From an uncultured Oscillospiraceae bacterium (lineage in GTDB: Bacteria > Bacillota > Clostridia > Oscillospirales > Acutalibacteraceae), in assembly GCA_900543215.1 (NCBI GenBank), contig UQQR01000005.1, positions 1 through 64,000 of the forward strand: a stretch of DNA of 64,000 bases. The letters are read 5' to 3'. Of the stretch, positions 17,401 through 25,769 are shown piece by piece. The notes under the pieces were generated by a model that had not been told where the DNA came from, made no database searches, and was given only the letters and a program-made list of their open reading frames with translations. The first letter of the stretch is position 1. Every line of letters starts with the position of its first letter. Position numbers and translations under genes: made by a program.

Positions 17401-17911
17401 GACCCGTACCCTCGCAAAGCGGAACACGCACATATCCGGCATTTACAAGCCTTTCGGTCAGTTCCTTTATATTAACCGTATCGCCTGTTTTAAGCGTAAA
17501 CCTCGCTCGGTTAAGGGTCTCGGGCGGCACAGTGTACTGAAGCGCCGCGTCAAGAGACACCGTAAGCACGTCAAAAGCCCCGTCCGAAAGTGCGGACAGG
17601 GTATCTGTTCTTTTATGCTCGTATTCTCTTGAATAGCCAGAAAGCGGACCTATGCAATAATCCCTAAGCGGAAAATTGACCGCTTTTAGACCGAGAGACT
17701 GCAAATCGTCCCTCAATTCATTTGCGGACGCCTCGTCGTTTGTGACAACCGCTATGTGTCTTCCCGTGTGTTCAAAAAGCGCCGATATTACAGCCGCCTT
17801 ATGAACAAGCGAAAGACCGGTACAGACAAGCGGAAGTCTGTTTCTTTCGACCGAGCCTAAAAGCTCGGCATAATCGGGGTCTTTTTTTAGAATTCTGTTT
17901 ACAAATTTCAT
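14486..17911 (-). CDS. mfd: Transcription-repair coupling factor
   Basis: A 1141-residue Mfd, the translocase that removes RNA polymerase stalled at DNA lesions and recruits UvrA. The order is as expected: UvrB-like N-terminal domains (1-330), RNA polymerase-interacting domain (about 475-545, KGDFVVHESHGIGVF), translocase with Walker A GDVGFGKT and the DEEQ box (VIIDEEQRFG), the TRG region, and the C-terminal D7 domain. The length is normal for the family. It starts two bases after the pth stop, so translation is probably coupled. Confidence 0.98.
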   Translation of the reverse strand: MKFVNRILKKDPDYAELLGSVERNRLPLVCTGLSLVHKAAVISALFEHTGRHIAVVTNDEASANELRDDLQSLGLKAVNFPLRDYCIGPLSGYSREYEHKRTDTLSALSDGAFDVLTVSLDAALQYTVPPETLNRARFTLKTGDTVNIKELTERLVNAGYVRVPLCEGTGQFSVRGGIFDVFPVGSAEPCRIEFWDDEIDNISYFDAETQRRSENTDFVSITPACEVLFDPNALANRLEAFVNEEKSLTPKQRDIILKDTEALKNGVQFSPDRYIPFIFEGGETVLDYVGDAVFTVSEIGSMTERFKSLEIQQSADVENYLNEGFLTASTAKLWLDKTEFFSLLSEAVIMENFPRNSYEIPIKNAINFNYKRSSAWGGDVAVLSEDISYIRETGGSVVILAGERRAAQVLSAELNEKGIPCVFSESYDFEPTGVTVTLGGLSAGFEIPSEKFMLVTHRHILSESKKRRRKPKNAQEIGSLDGLRKGDFVVHESHGIGVFDGIKRIKNGNVTKDYIKINYAGSDILYVPVTQLDLVSKYIGAAENGGVRLNRLGGSDWQKTRKRVKAAVKDMAKQLTALYAKRMSAKGYAFSPDTDLQNDFERRFEYDETEDQLRCINEIKRDMERSVPMDRLLCGDVGFGKTEVALRAAFKCIGEGKQCALLVPTTILAMQHYNTAVRRFGDMPVTVALLNRFVPQREQTKIISDLKCGRLDMVIGTHRLISKDVTFKNIGLVIIDEEQRFGVAQKERLKELYPFVDILTLSATPIPRTLNMAMSGLRDMSSIDEAPGDRHPVQTYVLEYNRGVILDAINKEVRRGGQVYYLHNRIDTIERCAASLSASLQGVNIGIAHGRMSEEELSDIWRRLVEHEIDVLVCTTIIETGVDVPNANTLIIEEADKMGLAQLHQLRGRVGRSPRRAYAYFCFRQNSQLSDVASKRLEAIREFTEFGSGFKIAMRDLEIRGAGSILGGDQHGNMESVGYDMYLKLLSEAVNEENGKPPEDDIPCTVDLNVSAFIPESYIEALPARLGIYKRIAAIRTNDDASDVIDELCDRFGEPPVPVMGLIDIAMLRSKAAQAKIAEITGTPQSAVLHINSIQSETVEKLTKHFGSRFTISAVGKPAYIIRLKNGQKMSELTEELANAL

Positions 17912-17913
17912 AT

Positions 17914-18504
17914 TTAACCGTTATACTTATTCATTGCGGAATCAACACCGCGGCATATAATTTCTTCCGCGGCGGCGGCGGCTTTGTCAAGCGCCTTGTC
18001 AAGCTGCTCCTGCTGTTCCTCGGTGAATTTGCCGAGGACCCAGTCTTTAAGGTCATAATCCCTGTTTGTGCGTTCCCCCACGCCTATTTTTATACGCTTG
18101 ATGTCATTAGTGCCCATAAGCTCTATAATATCTTTTATTCCGTTATGTCCGCCGTGGGTCCCGCTGCGCCTTATTCTAAGCTTTCCCACATCAAGCGAAA
18201 TATCATCAAACATAATTATAATATTTTCGGTGGGAATTTTATAGAATTTTGCGATTGCCGAAACGGCAGTGCCCGAATTGTTCATATAGGTCTGCGGCTT
18301 TAAAATAAATACCCGCTTCCCTTCCGGCTTAAACTCGCCGTAAACCGAATCGAACTTATGCTTATTAAGTAAAACTCCGTGCTTTATCGCAAGCTTATCG
18401 GCAGCCATAAAACCGGCGTTGTGCCGTGTCTTTTCATACTCGGCGCCCGGGTTGCCGAGCCCTGCCACAAGCCAGATCTCTGTCTTTTTATTTCCGAATA
18501 TCAT
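17914..18504 (-). CDS. pth: Peptidyl-tRNA hydrolase
   Basis: A 196-residue Pth that frees tRNA from peptidyl-tRNA dropped by the ribosome. GLGNPG (15-20), the catalytic H28 in TRHNAGF, the NNSG motif, and the DDISLDVG and GGHNGIKDI segments are all present. It is the first gene of the pth-mfd operon, next to the prsA-like gene, with its own promoter. Confidence 0.97.
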   Translation of the reverse strand: MIFGNKKTEIWLVAGLGNPGAEYEKTRHNAGFMAADKLAIKHGVLLNKHKFDSVYGEFKPEGKRVFILKPQTYMNNSGTAVSAIAKFYKIPTENIIIMFDDISLDVGKLRIRRSGTHGGHNGIKDIIELMGTNDIKRIKIGVGERTNRDYDLKDWVLGKFTEEQQEQLDKALDKAAAAAEEIICRGVDSAMNKYNG

Positions 18505-18523
18505 TAATTACTCACCGAGAGTT

Positions 18524-18552
18524 ATTTTAGCACAACAGGTGTTTTTTGTCAA
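18524..18552 (-). promoter_or_regulatory. Promoter of pth-mfd
   Basis: Minus-strand TTGACA (18547-18552), 17-base spacer, TAAAAT (18524-18529). Confidence 0.75.
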
Positions 18553-18591
18553 TTTTCATTTAAAGCCGCCTTACCCGAACCCGACAAAATC

Positions 18592-18620
18592 AATGCCGCC
18601 CGTACAAAAGCACCGGCGGC
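18592..18620 (-). terminator. Probable terminator after serA
   Basis: On the minus strand GTGCCGCC pairs with GGGCGGCA around an A/T-rich loop, followed by TTGATTTTG. It is modest in strength. Confidence 0.45.
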
Positions 18621-18627
18621 ACAAAAA

Positions 18628-19788
18628 TTATATTATTCTGATACGGATTACTCCATCGATTGCGCCTATCTTATCCGCAACCGCCGAAACATCAGCCTTG
18701 CCTATATCAAGCATTGTATAGGCATATTCGTCCTTTGATTTATTAAGCAAGTTTTCTATATTTACATTGTCTCCCGCAAATATTCCGGTTATTGCCGTAA
18801 GCATATTCGGTATATTTTTATGGATAACGCAAATACGGTTTTCACCGCTTCTGGGCATTGTGATTTCGGGAAGATTTACCGAGTTTACTATATTTCCGTT
18901 TTCAATATAGTCGATAAGCTCTCTTGCCGCCATTCCGGCGCAGTTTTCCTCGGATTCGGGTGTTGAAGCACCGAGATGCGGTATTGCTATAACCCCGTCC
19001 ACACCCAAAATATCGTCCGACGGGAAGTCCGTAACATAGGAAGCTACCTTGCCTGACTCAAGCGCCGATTTCAAAGCGGCGTTATCCACAAGTCCGCCCC
19101 TTGCAAAATTAAGAATACGCACGCCGTCCTTCATTTTTGCTATCGCTTCGGCGTTTATCAGGTTTTTGGTGGAATCGGTAAGCGGAACATGCACCGTAAT
19201 ATAATCGCATTTCTCAAATATTTCGTTAATATCAAAGATATGAACGGTGTTATGGGTAAGGTTCCACGCCGATTTCACCGAAAGGTACGGGTCGTAGCCG
19301 TATACCTTCATTCCGAGAGCATTGGCGGCATTTGCAACCATAACGCCGATTGCTCCGAGACCGATTACGCCGAGGGTCTTATTCTTAATTTCGGGACCCG
19401 CAAAAGCTCCTTTACCCTTTTCGACCATCTTACCGACCTCTGCACCGTTGCCCTTGAGCGTTTTCGCCCATTCAATACCCGAGATAACACGGCGCGAGCC
19501 TATCAGAAGTCCCGCAAGTACAAGCTCCTTTACGGCGTTTGCGTTGGCACCGGGTGTATTGAAGACCACTATTCCCTTTTCGGAGCAACGGTCTATCGGA
19601 ATATTGTTGGTACCGGCCCCCGCCCTTGCGATAGCCTTTAAGGTTTCGGGAAACTCTGTATCGTGAAGCGAAGCGGAACGGACTATTGCGCCGTCTGCGT
19701 TTTCCACCTCGTCGCCCACGGTATATTTATCGTCAAATACATCAAGACCGACCTTTGAGATCTTGTTATAAGTTTTGATCTTATACAT
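18628..19788 (-). CDS. serA: D-3-phosphoglycerate dehydrogenase
   Basis: A 386-residue SerA, the first step of serine synthesis (3-phosphoglycerate to 3-phosphohydroxypyruvate). It shows a NAD-binding Rossmann part (LGVIGLGAIGVMVANAA), the catalytic RGG arginine (NFARGGLVD), the H-LGAST catalytic histidine segment, and a C-terminal ACT domain (about 315-386) that usually binds serine as a feedback signal. It overlaps the serC stop by one base. Confidence 0.95.
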   Translation of the reverse strand: MYKIKTYNKISKVGLDVFDDKYTVGDEVENADGAIVRSASLHDTEFPETLKAIARAGAGTNNIPIDRCSEKGIVVFNTPGANANAVKELVLAGLLIGSRRVISGIEWAKTLKGNGAEVGKMVEKGKGAFAGPEIKNKTLGVIGLGAIGVMVANAANALGMKVYGYDPYLSVKSAWNLTHNTVHIFDINEIFEKCDYITVHVPLTDSTKNLINAEAIAKMKDGVRILNFARGGLVDNAALKSALESGKVASYVTDFPSDDILGVDGVIAIPHLGASTPESEENCAGMAARELIDYIENGNIVNSVNLPEITMPRSGENRICVIHKNIPNMLTAITGIFAGDNVNIENLLNKSKDEYAYTMLDIGKADVSAVADKIGAIDGVIRIRII

Positions 19789-20870
19789 CAGGCGTTTTCC
19801 TCCTCGAATTTCTTCATAAACTCTACGAGCTTGCGAACACCCTCTGTCGGCATTGCGTTGTATATAGAAGCACGCATACCCCCGACAGTTCTGTGACCCT
19901 TAACATTCACAAAGCCTGCCTTTTTAGCTTCGGCTACAAATTTAGCGTCCAATTCTTCATTTCCCGTTACAAACGGAACATTCATCAAAGAACGGTCCTC
20001 GGGTACTACCGTACCTTTAAACAGACGGCTTTCATCAAGAAAATCATAAAGAATTTTTGCTTTTTCTTCGTTTATCTTCTTCATGGCTTCAAGTCCGCCG
20101 ATCTTTTTAAGCCACTTAAAGGTAAGTCCCGCGATATATATTGCATAGCAGGGCGGCGTATTAAACATTGAACCGTTTTCCGCATGGGTGGCGTAGTTAA
20201 GCATAGTCGGCGTAATATCCATAGCGTTTCCGACAAGGTCTTTACGGATAATAACAATAGTTACGCCTGCCGGAGCGACATTCTTCTGTGCACCGGCGTA
20301 GAGCACGCCGAATTTTTTAACATCAATAGGCTCCGACAAAATGCAGCTTGAAATATCCGCAACAAGCGGTACATTACCCGTATCGGGAATTTCATGATAC
20401 TTGGTTCCGTAAATGGTGTTGTTCATACAAATATGAACATAATCAGCCTCGGGATCAAAGTCCTCGCGCTTTGTTTTAGGTATATAAGAATAGGTCTTAT
20501 CGGCGCTTGAAGCCACGGCGCGAGCCTTGCCGTAACGGGCGGCCTCCTTATATGCCTTATTTGCCCATTGACCTGTAATTATATAATCCGCCTTGCCGTT
20601 TTTATTCATAAGATTAAGCGGCACCATAGCAAACTGCGTTGACGCTCCGCCCTGTAAAAACAGAACATAATAATCGTCCGGTATATTCATAAGCTCGCGG
20701 AGATTGGCCTCGGCCTCATCGAAAATAGCCTGATATTCCTTTGAGCGGTGTGACATTTCCATTACCGACTGTCCGGTAGCTCCGTATTCAAGCATTTCCG
20801 CGGCGGCGGTTTTCAATACTTCCTCGGGAAGCATTGAAGGACCTGCGCTGAAATTATAAACTCTTGCCAT
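19788..20870 (-). CDS. serC: Phosphoserine aminotransferase
   Basis: A 360-residue PLP enzyme making 3-phosphoserine. It has the YNFSAGPSMLPEEVL start, the PLP lysine in YAGAQKNVAPAG, and the normal family length. The ATG at 20870 is preferred over 20885 because GGGGG lies 9 bases before it and the longer form adds residues the family lacks. It is the first gene of serC-serA. No serB is seen in this window. Confidence 0.96.
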   Translation of the reverse strand: MARVYNFSAGPSMLPEEVLKTAAAEMLEYGATGQSVMEMSHRSKEYQAIFDEAEANLRELMNIPDDYYVLFLQGGASTQFAMVPLNLMNKNGKADYIITGQWANKAYKEAARYGKARAVASSADKTYSYIPKTKREDFDPEADYVHICMNNTIYGTKYHEIPDTGNVPLVADISSCILSEPIDVKKFGVLYAGAQKNVAPAGVTIVIIRKDLVGNAMDITPTMLNYATHAENGSMFNTPPCYAIYIAGLTFKWLKKIGGLEAMKKINEEKAKILYDFLDESRLFKGTVVPEDRSLMNVPFVTGNEELDAKFVAEAKKAGFVNVKGHRTVGGMRASIYNAMPTEGVRKLVEFMKKFEEENA

Positions 20871-20926
20871 TAATTTTACCCCCATAGTACTTTCGGTTTT
20901 TACCGATATTAAGTGATATGTATTAC

Positions 20927-20955
20927 ATTATATTCGTTGAATACCGTTTTGTCAA
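20927..20955 (-). promoter_or_regulatory. Consensus promoter of serC-serA
   Basis: Minus-strand TTGACA (20950-20955), 17-base spacer, TATAAT (20927-20932). A second copy of TTATTGACAA lies 23 bases further upstream (20972-20981), perhaps part of an operator. Confidence 0.85.
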
Positions 20956-21044
20956 TAAGTTTGTTAAGAACTTGTCAATAAATTTACGAAATCTTGCAAA
21001 ATAACGGAAATGTTTGTTATTTTATTAACAAACAAATGTCAGAT

Positions 21045-21073
21045 AAAGAGGAACGGGAAGCCCATTCCTCTTT
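21045..21073 (-). terminator. Terminator after the rhamnulokinase gene
   Basis: AAAGAGGAA pairs with TTCCTCTTT around a short GC-containing loop, 7 bases beyond the rhaB stop. Confidence 0.7.
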
Positions 21074-21079
21074 AAATTA

Positions 21080-22546
21080 TTATTTATTTAAAATTTTCAC
21101 AAAATCGGCATAAGCCTTTTCCCAAGCCGCATTATCCTTCGGAGTATACTTCTTAAGCTCGGTTGAATTTGAAACGGCGCGCCTTATTTCGGACAACCCG
21201 TTAAGCTCGCCGAGGGCGGCAAGCACCACCGCGATATTACCCATAACCGTAGCCTCGGACGGCCCCGCAAGCACCTGTACATTGCATGCGTCAGACGCCA
21301 TCTGACACAAAAGCTTATCCTTTATGCCGCCGCCGAGGATATTTATTCTGTGATATTCCTTGCTGCTCATTTCGGCAAGCTTGTTAAATGCATGCTTATA
21401 CTTCATAGCAAGGCTCTGATAAATACAGCGCATTATCTCGCCCCTGTTCTGCGGAACATACTGTCCTGTACGACGGCAGAATTCCACTACCCTCTTAGGG
21501 AGATTTCCGGCAGTTTCAAAGGCAGGGTCGTCAACATCTATGAAGCATTTGAACGGTTCGGCGCCGAGAGCCTCCTTTTCAAGCTGGTCAAATCCTACAT
21601 CGTCGCCTTCCCGTTTCCACTGACGGCGAGATTCTTGTATAAGCCAAAGACCCATTATATTTTTAAGGAAACGGATAGTTCCGTCATAGCCGCCTTCGTT
21701 TGTAAAGTTAAGCTCCGCCGCCTGTGAAGTAAGTATCGGGTCCTTCGACTCTATACCAAGAAGGCTCCAGGTACCGCAGCTTATGTATACGAAATCGTCC
21801 GTCTCACTCGGGGTTGCAACAACGGCAGACGCCGTATCGTGTCCGCACGCCGCAACAACCGGCACCTTTTTACAGCCAAGCTCCTCACATATTTCGTCGG
21901 AAAGCATACCGTATACTTCGCCGGGTTTTATAACATCCGCAAAAATGCTTTCGGGCAGACCGAGCTTTTTAATCAGCTCTCTGGCCCAGTCCTTTCTATA
22001 CGGGTCAAAGAGGTTTGAGGTGGAAGCAATGGTGGCTTCCTCCTTTATTTCACCTGTAAGCATATAAGCAACCAGGTCGGGTATCATCAACATCTTTTCA
22101 GCGTTTTTAAGCTGTTCGGGCTCGTGATTTTTAAGGTACATAAGCTGATACAGGGTGTTGATACGCATACACTGTATACCGGTTCTTGAATAGATTTCAT
22201 CCTGCGAAACGGTTTTAAAGGTTTCCTCAAGCATACCCTCGGTACGGGTATCGCGGTAATGAACGGGATTGCCTATAAGCTTGCCCCTTTTATCTATAAG
22301 TCCGTAATCGACGCCCCATGTGTCTATGCCGATTGCGTCAAAGCCGCCAGAATTTACCGCCTTTGTAATCCCCGTCTTAATCTCGAAAAACAGGCGCAAT
22401 ATATCCCAGTACATTGTTCCGTTTACTATGACCGTATCGTTACTGAAACGGTGTATTTCCTGCATATTGATTTTGCCGTCCGAGTATTCCGCAAGCATGG
22501 CTCTGCCGCTCGAAGCGCCGAAATCGAAAGAAAGTATCTTTTTCAT
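21080..22546 (-). CDS. rhaB: Rhamnulokinase (FGGY family)
   Basis: A 488-residue sugar kinase, phosphorylating L-rhamnulose at O1 before aldol cleavage. It has the FGGY ATP-binding start SFDFGASSGR, the GIDTWGVDYGLID substrate segment, CGHDTASA, and the C-terminal ILGGGIKDKLL segment, in the arrangement seen in RhaB rather than xylulo- or glycerol kinases. The ATG at 22546 is 6 bases after GGAGG; an upstream GTG would sit inside the ribosome binding site. No rhamnose isomerase or aldolase is visible, so it acts with genes elsewhere. Confidence 0.9.
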   Translation of the reverse strand: MKKILSFDFGASSGRAMLAEYSDGKINMQEIHRFSNDTVIVNGTMYWDILRLFFEIKTGITKAVNSGGFDAIGIDTWGVDYGLIDKRGKLIGNPVHYRDTRTEGMLEETFKTVSQDEIYSRTGIQCMRINTLYQLMYLKNHEPEQLKNAEKMLMIPDLVAYMLTGEIKEEATIASTSNLFDPYRKDWARELIKKLGLPESIFADVIKPGEVYGMLSDEICEELGCKKVPVVAACGHDTASAVVATPSETDDFVYISCGTWSLLGIESKDPILTSQAAELNFTNEGGYDGTIRFLKNIMGLWLIQESRRQWKREGDDVGFDQLEKEALGAEPFKCFIDVDDPAFETAGNLPKRVVEFCRRTGQYVPQNRGEIMRCIYQSLAMKYKHAFNKLAEMSSKEYHRINILGGGIKDKLLCQMASDACNVQVLAGPSEATVMGNIAVVLAALGELNGLSEIRRAVSNSTELKKYTPKDNAAWEKAYADFVKILNK

Positions 22547-22633
22547 AAGCACCCTCCAAGGTAAAATATCTCTATTCGATTATATCAGATTAAAAACGCC
22601 GTGTCTATGTCCTATATTCACATAATTTGTAAC

Positions 22634-22662
22634 TTGAATTATACATGAAAAACCAATATAAT
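22634..22662 (+). promoter_or_regulatory. Promoter of the FkbM methyltransferase gene
   Basis: TTGAAT (22634-22639), 17-base spacer, TATAAT (22657-22662). Transcription should begin near 22669, at or one base from the GTG start at 22670. Confidence 0.7.
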
Positions 22663-22669
22663 TGATACG

Positions 22670-23701
22670 GTGATTGATTTGTGGGAATATCTTAAAACCG
22701 CCGATAAACCGATAGTGCTTTACGGAATGGGCAACGGCGCGGACAAAATCATTTCGGTGCTTGAGTCTTACGGAATAAAATACAGCGGCGTATTTGCGAC
22801 AGACGGCTTTGTCCGTGATAAATACTTTCATGGCATGAAGCTTACATCATACGGTAAGCTTAAGGAAAAGTACGGGAATATGATAGTGCTTGTCTGCTTC
22901 GGCAGCGCAAGACCGGAGGTAATAGAAAATATCAAGCGTATCGCCGCGAAGCAAGAGCTGTATGCGCCCGATGTTCCTGTGTACGGCGGCGGTTTGTTCA
23001 CAAAAGAGTATGCAAAAAATCACCGTGCGGAGCTTGAATATGTATACAGCCGCCTTGCTGACGAAAAATCAAGAGAAACCTTTAAAAATGTTATAGAATA
23101 CAAGATAACGGGAAAACCTGAATATCTTTTTGTCTGCGAAGCCGATACCGACGAGCCGTATAAAAGCTTTTTAAGGCTTTCGGGAAACGAGCGTTTTTTC
23201 GATTTAGGGGCATATAACGGCGACACGGTATCCGACTTTGTGGGGAGAACCGGCAGTTACGGCAGTATCACCGCGGTTGAGCCCGACCCTAAAAATTTTA
23301 AAAAGCTTACCCGATTTGCGGAAGAATTACAGGATATACGCCTTATAAATGCCTGTATTTCTGACAAAAGCGGAGAAAAAAGCTTTTCTGTTCACGGCGG
23401 CAGAAATTCGACCGCCGGCATCGGTGAGCTTATCCGCTCCGTTACGGTAGATTCACTGTCCGAAGCCGCACCGCCCTCATACATTAAAATGGATATTGAG
23501 GGCAGCGAGCGTGAAGCGATAAAGGGGGCGGAAAATACAATTAAAGTCTATAAGCCTAAAATGCTTATATCCTGCTATCATCGCACCGAGGATTTGTTTA
23601 AGCTTCCTATCGAGGTCGATAAAATAAGAAATGATTATAAGCTTTATTTAAGACATTTCCCGTCAGTTCCCGCATGGGAAATGAATTATTATTTCATATA
23701 A
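22670..23701 (+). CDS. FkbM family methyltransferase
   Basis: A 343-residue protein. The C-terminal half (about 165-330) is an FkbM-type SAM-dependent methyltransferase: FFDLGAYNGDTVSDF as the SAM-binding glycine loop, AVEPDPKN, and KMDIEGSE. The N-terminal half (about 1-120) has a Rossmann-like fold (IVLYGMGNGADKII, then MIVLVCFGSA), as in other two-domain FkbM proteins linked to surface glycans. The substrate is unknown. The start is GTG; there is no good ribosome binding site, and the promoter suggests an almost leaderless message, unless the TTG at 22679 is used. Confidence 0.85.
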   Translation: MIDLWEYLKTADKPIVLYGMGNGADKIISVLESYGIKYSGVFATDGFVRDKYFHGMKLTSYGKLKEKYGNMIVLVCFGSARPEVIENIKRIAAKQELYAPDVPVYGGGLFTKEYAKNHRAELEYVYSRLADEKSRETFKNVIEYKITGKPEYLFVCEADTDEPYKSFLRLSGNERFFDLGAYNGDTVSDFVGRTGSYGSITAVEPDPKNFKKLTRFAEELQDIRLINACISDKSGEKSFSVHGGRNSTAGIGELIRSVTVDSLSEAAPPSYIKMDIEGSEREAIKGAENTIKVYKPKMLISCYHRTEDLFKLPIEVDKIRNDYKLYLRHFPSVPAWEMNYYFI

Positions 23702-23702
23702 A

Positions 23703-23729
23703 AAAGCCCGACCTTTACGGTCGGGCTTT
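23703..23729. terminator. Bidirectional terminator
   Basis: AAAGCCCGACC (23703-23713) pairs with GGTCGGGCTTT (23719-23729) between the convergent FkbM and rpsR genes. Confidence 0.9.
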
Positions 23730-23736
23730 AAGCTTA

Positions 23737-23982
23737 TTAATCGTTTACATAAGGAAGCAAAGCGATCTGACGGGCACGCTTAATAGCGGTGGTAAGCTCA
23801 CGCTGGTGAGCGGCGCAGGTGCCGGTTGCTCTGCGGGGGAGAATCTTTGCACGCTCTGAAATGAACTTGCGAAGACGAGCCACATCCTTATAATCAATAG
23901 CTTCAACACGCTCAACACAGAAATGGCAAACTTTCTTGCGTGCTTTTCTGTGCATCGGTCTATCGTTTCTCTCGTTTTCCAT
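23737..23982 (-). CDS. rpsR: 30S ribosomal protein bS18
   Basis: An 81-residue S18, part of the 30S platform with S6. It has a basic N-terminus, a zinc-type CHFC pair plus C-A-A-H further on, and the conserved [17 protein letters not shown] core. An AGGT box precedes the ATG. Last gene of rpsF-ssb-rpsR. Confidence 0.97.
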   Translation of the reverse strand: MENERNDRPMHRKARKKVCHFCVERVEAIDYKDVARLRKFISERAKILPRRATGTCAAHQRELTTAIKRARQIALLPYVND

Positions 23983-24025
23983 GAAATAACCTCCCTATAA
24001 ATGAGATTGAATAATTCAGCGATAA

Positions 24026-24448
24026 TTAAAACGGCAAATCGTCGTCCGATACATCGCCCAAATCAGCGAAATCATTAGTACCCGCATTGGTAAACGAAGC
24101 CGCAGGCTCGTTTCCTGCAGGAGCCGAGTCACGCTTCGACTCAACAAACTGGGCATTATTTACAACAACCTCAAACGCTGTTCTGTTATTACCGTTTTTA
24201 TCGGTATATTTACGGGTCTGAATAGAACCTTCTATACCTATCATATTGCCCTTTTTGAAGTATTTTGAAATAAACTCAGCGGTTTTGCGCCATGCAACGA
24301 CATTAATAAAATCGGTCTGCTGTTCCTCACCTGTACGGTAGGGACGGGCAACAGCCAGCGAGAATGAAGTAACGGAAATTCCGCTTTGTGTAGTTTTAAG
24401 CTCAGGGTCGGCGGTAAGACGGCCGGTAAGAACCACTAAATTAAACAT
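24026..24448 (-). CDS. ssb: Single-stranded DNA-binding protein
   Basis: A 140-residue SSB: OB fold (1-105), Gly/Ala/Asn linker, and the C-terminal acidic tip DDDLPF that binds partner repair and replication proteins. It lies between rpsF and rpsR, the standard Firmicute order. Confidence 0.97.
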   Translation of the reverse strand: MFNLVVLTGRLTADPELKTTQSGISVTSFSLAVARPYRTGEEQQTDFINVVAWRKTAEFISKYFKKGNMIGIEGSIQTRKYTDKNGNNRTAFEVVVNNAQFVESKRDSAPAGNEPAASFTNAGTNDFADLGDVSDDDLPF

Positions 24449-24459
24449 TCCTTTTCCTC

Positions 24460-24741
24460 CTACTTCTTAATTACCATGGCTCTTAAAACGCCGTCGGTAA
24501 TCTTTGCGATACGCTCAAGCTCAGCAGGGAAAGCCGGTTCGCTTTCGAAAGTGAAGAACACATAGTATCCCTCTGCCTCGTCGTTAATGAGATAAGCCAA
24601 GCGGCGCTTGCCCCAATCATCAACATTCTCGATAGTACCGTTCTTAGCGATAAGGTCATTGAACTTTTCCTTTAAAGCGGCAGTGGCATCCTCACCCTGT
24701 GCTACTGAAAGAACAATGGCTGCTTCGTACTTGTTGGTCAT
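24460..24741 (-). CDS. rpsF: 30S ribosomal protein bS6
   Basis: A 93-residue S6. The start at 24741 is chosen because a full AAGGAGGTG box lies before it; the longer frame to 24777 covers the leader. It has the core GKRRLAYLINDEAEGYY (RNA- and S18-contacting). First gene of rpsF-ssb-rpsR; S6-S18 usually represses its own leader. Confidence 0.97.
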   Translation of the reverse strand: MTNKYEAAIVLSVAQGEDATAALKEKFNDLIAKNGTIENVDDWGKRRLAYLINDEAEGYYVFFTFESEPAFPAELERIAKITDGVLRAMVIKK

Positions 24742-24812
24742 TTCTTTGCACCTCCTTTTGGACTTTTGGTCCTGCAAAAATTGCAGAACAAGGAGCTAAT
24801 TATTTAATCAGC
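24742..24812 (-). promoter_or_regulatory. Leader of the rpsF operon
   Basis: About 70 bases of untranslated leader with two small hairpins, CTGCAAAAATTGCAG and GGACCAAAAGTCC, the second ending next to the AAGGAGG box. S6:S18 autoregulatory leaders are known in this operon, but I cannot show the required bulge motif here. Confidence 0.35.
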
Positions 24813-24819
24813 ATTTTGT

Positions 24820-24848
24820 ATTATACCAGTATTTTTTTCCGTTGTCAA
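24820..24848 (-). promoter_or_regulatory. Consensus promoter of rpsF-ssb-rpsR
   Basis: Minus-strand TTGACA (24843-24848), 17-base spacer, TATAAT (24820-24825): a perfect match. Confidence 0.9.
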
Positions 24849-24856
24849 TAAAATTG

Positions 24857-24885
24857 TTGATTTTATGCGCCGTTTTCAATATAAT
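24857..24885 (+). promoter_or_regulatory. Promoter of coaX
   Basis: TTGATT (24857-24862), 17-base spacer, TATAAT (24880-24885), divergent from the rpsF promoter. Confidence 0.75.
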
Positions 24886-24918
24886 ATAGGTGTAATATTT
24901 AAAAGGACGGTGTAAATA

Positions 24919-25686
24919 ATGCTGCTCACCATTGATATAGGCAACACAAATGTCACCTTAGGCGCCTTTGACGGCAACATTCTCTCGTTCACCGCCAGAC
25001 TTGCGACAGATGTTGGCAAAACCGCCGACCAGTACGCGGTTGAAATCAAGGAAGTGCTCGGTCTCTACGGTCAGAATTACGAAAATATTGAGGACTGTAT
25101 TATTTCCTCGGTTGTGCCCTCCGTAGGAAACAGCATAGCAGGGGCGGTATCAAAGCTTTGTCAAATAGTTCCGCTGATGCTGGGTCCGGGTGTTAAAACC
25201 GGTCTCAATATAAAAATAGACAATCCGGCGCAGCTTGGTGCCGACCTTGTGGCAGGCGCTGTCGGTGCGCTTGAAGAGTATACAATGCCGTGTGTAATAA
25301 TAGATATGGGTACTGCCACAACCCTTAGCGTGCTTGATAAAAACGGTTCGTTTTTGGGCGGAGCCATTGCGGCAGGCGTGCGGCTGACCCTTAAAGCACT
25401 TGCCGAAAACACGGCGCAGCTCACCTCTATACCCATAACCGCACCGCCGTCCGCCATCGGTTCAAACACGGTTGAATGTATGCAGTCGGGTCTTGTTTAC
25501 GGCACCGCCGCAATGCTTGACGGTATGCTTGACAAGATAAGCGATGAGCTCGGCGAAATATCCACGGTGGTTGCAACAGGCGGAATGTCAAAGGAAATAA
25601 TTTCCTATTGCAGACACAGCATTATATATAATGAAAACCTCTTGCTTGAGGGCTTGCGTGTAATATACGAAAAAAATCTGAAATAA
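24919..25686 (+). CDS. coaX: Type III pantothenate kinase
   Basis: A 255-residue CoaX, which phosphorylates pantothenate in the first step of coenzyme A synthesis. It has the DIGNTNVTLGAFDG phosphate loop, GADLVAGAVGA, IDMGTATTLSVLD and the GGAIAAGVR segment. An AAAGGACGG box precedes the ATG. The next gene, an ECF S component, probably supplies its substrate. Confidence 0.96.
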   Translation: MLLTIDIGNTNVTLGAFDGNILSFTARLATDVGKTADQYAVEIKEVLGLYGQNYENIEDCIISSVVPSVGNSIAGAVSKLCQIVPLMLGPGVKTGLNIKIDNPAQLGADLVAGAVGALEEYTMPCVIIDMGTATTLSVLDKNGSFLGGAIAAGVRLTLKALAENTAQLTSIPITAPPSAIGSNTVECMQSGLVYGTAAMLDGMLDKISDELGEISTVVATGGMSKEIISYCRHSIIYNENLLLEGLRVIYEKNLK

Positions 25687-25769
25687 CCGCAGCTTTTGCG
25701 GATAACATATATTATATTATGAACTCTACCTTTAGTACGAATAATAAGGAGAGTATCGGAGGTAATCTT

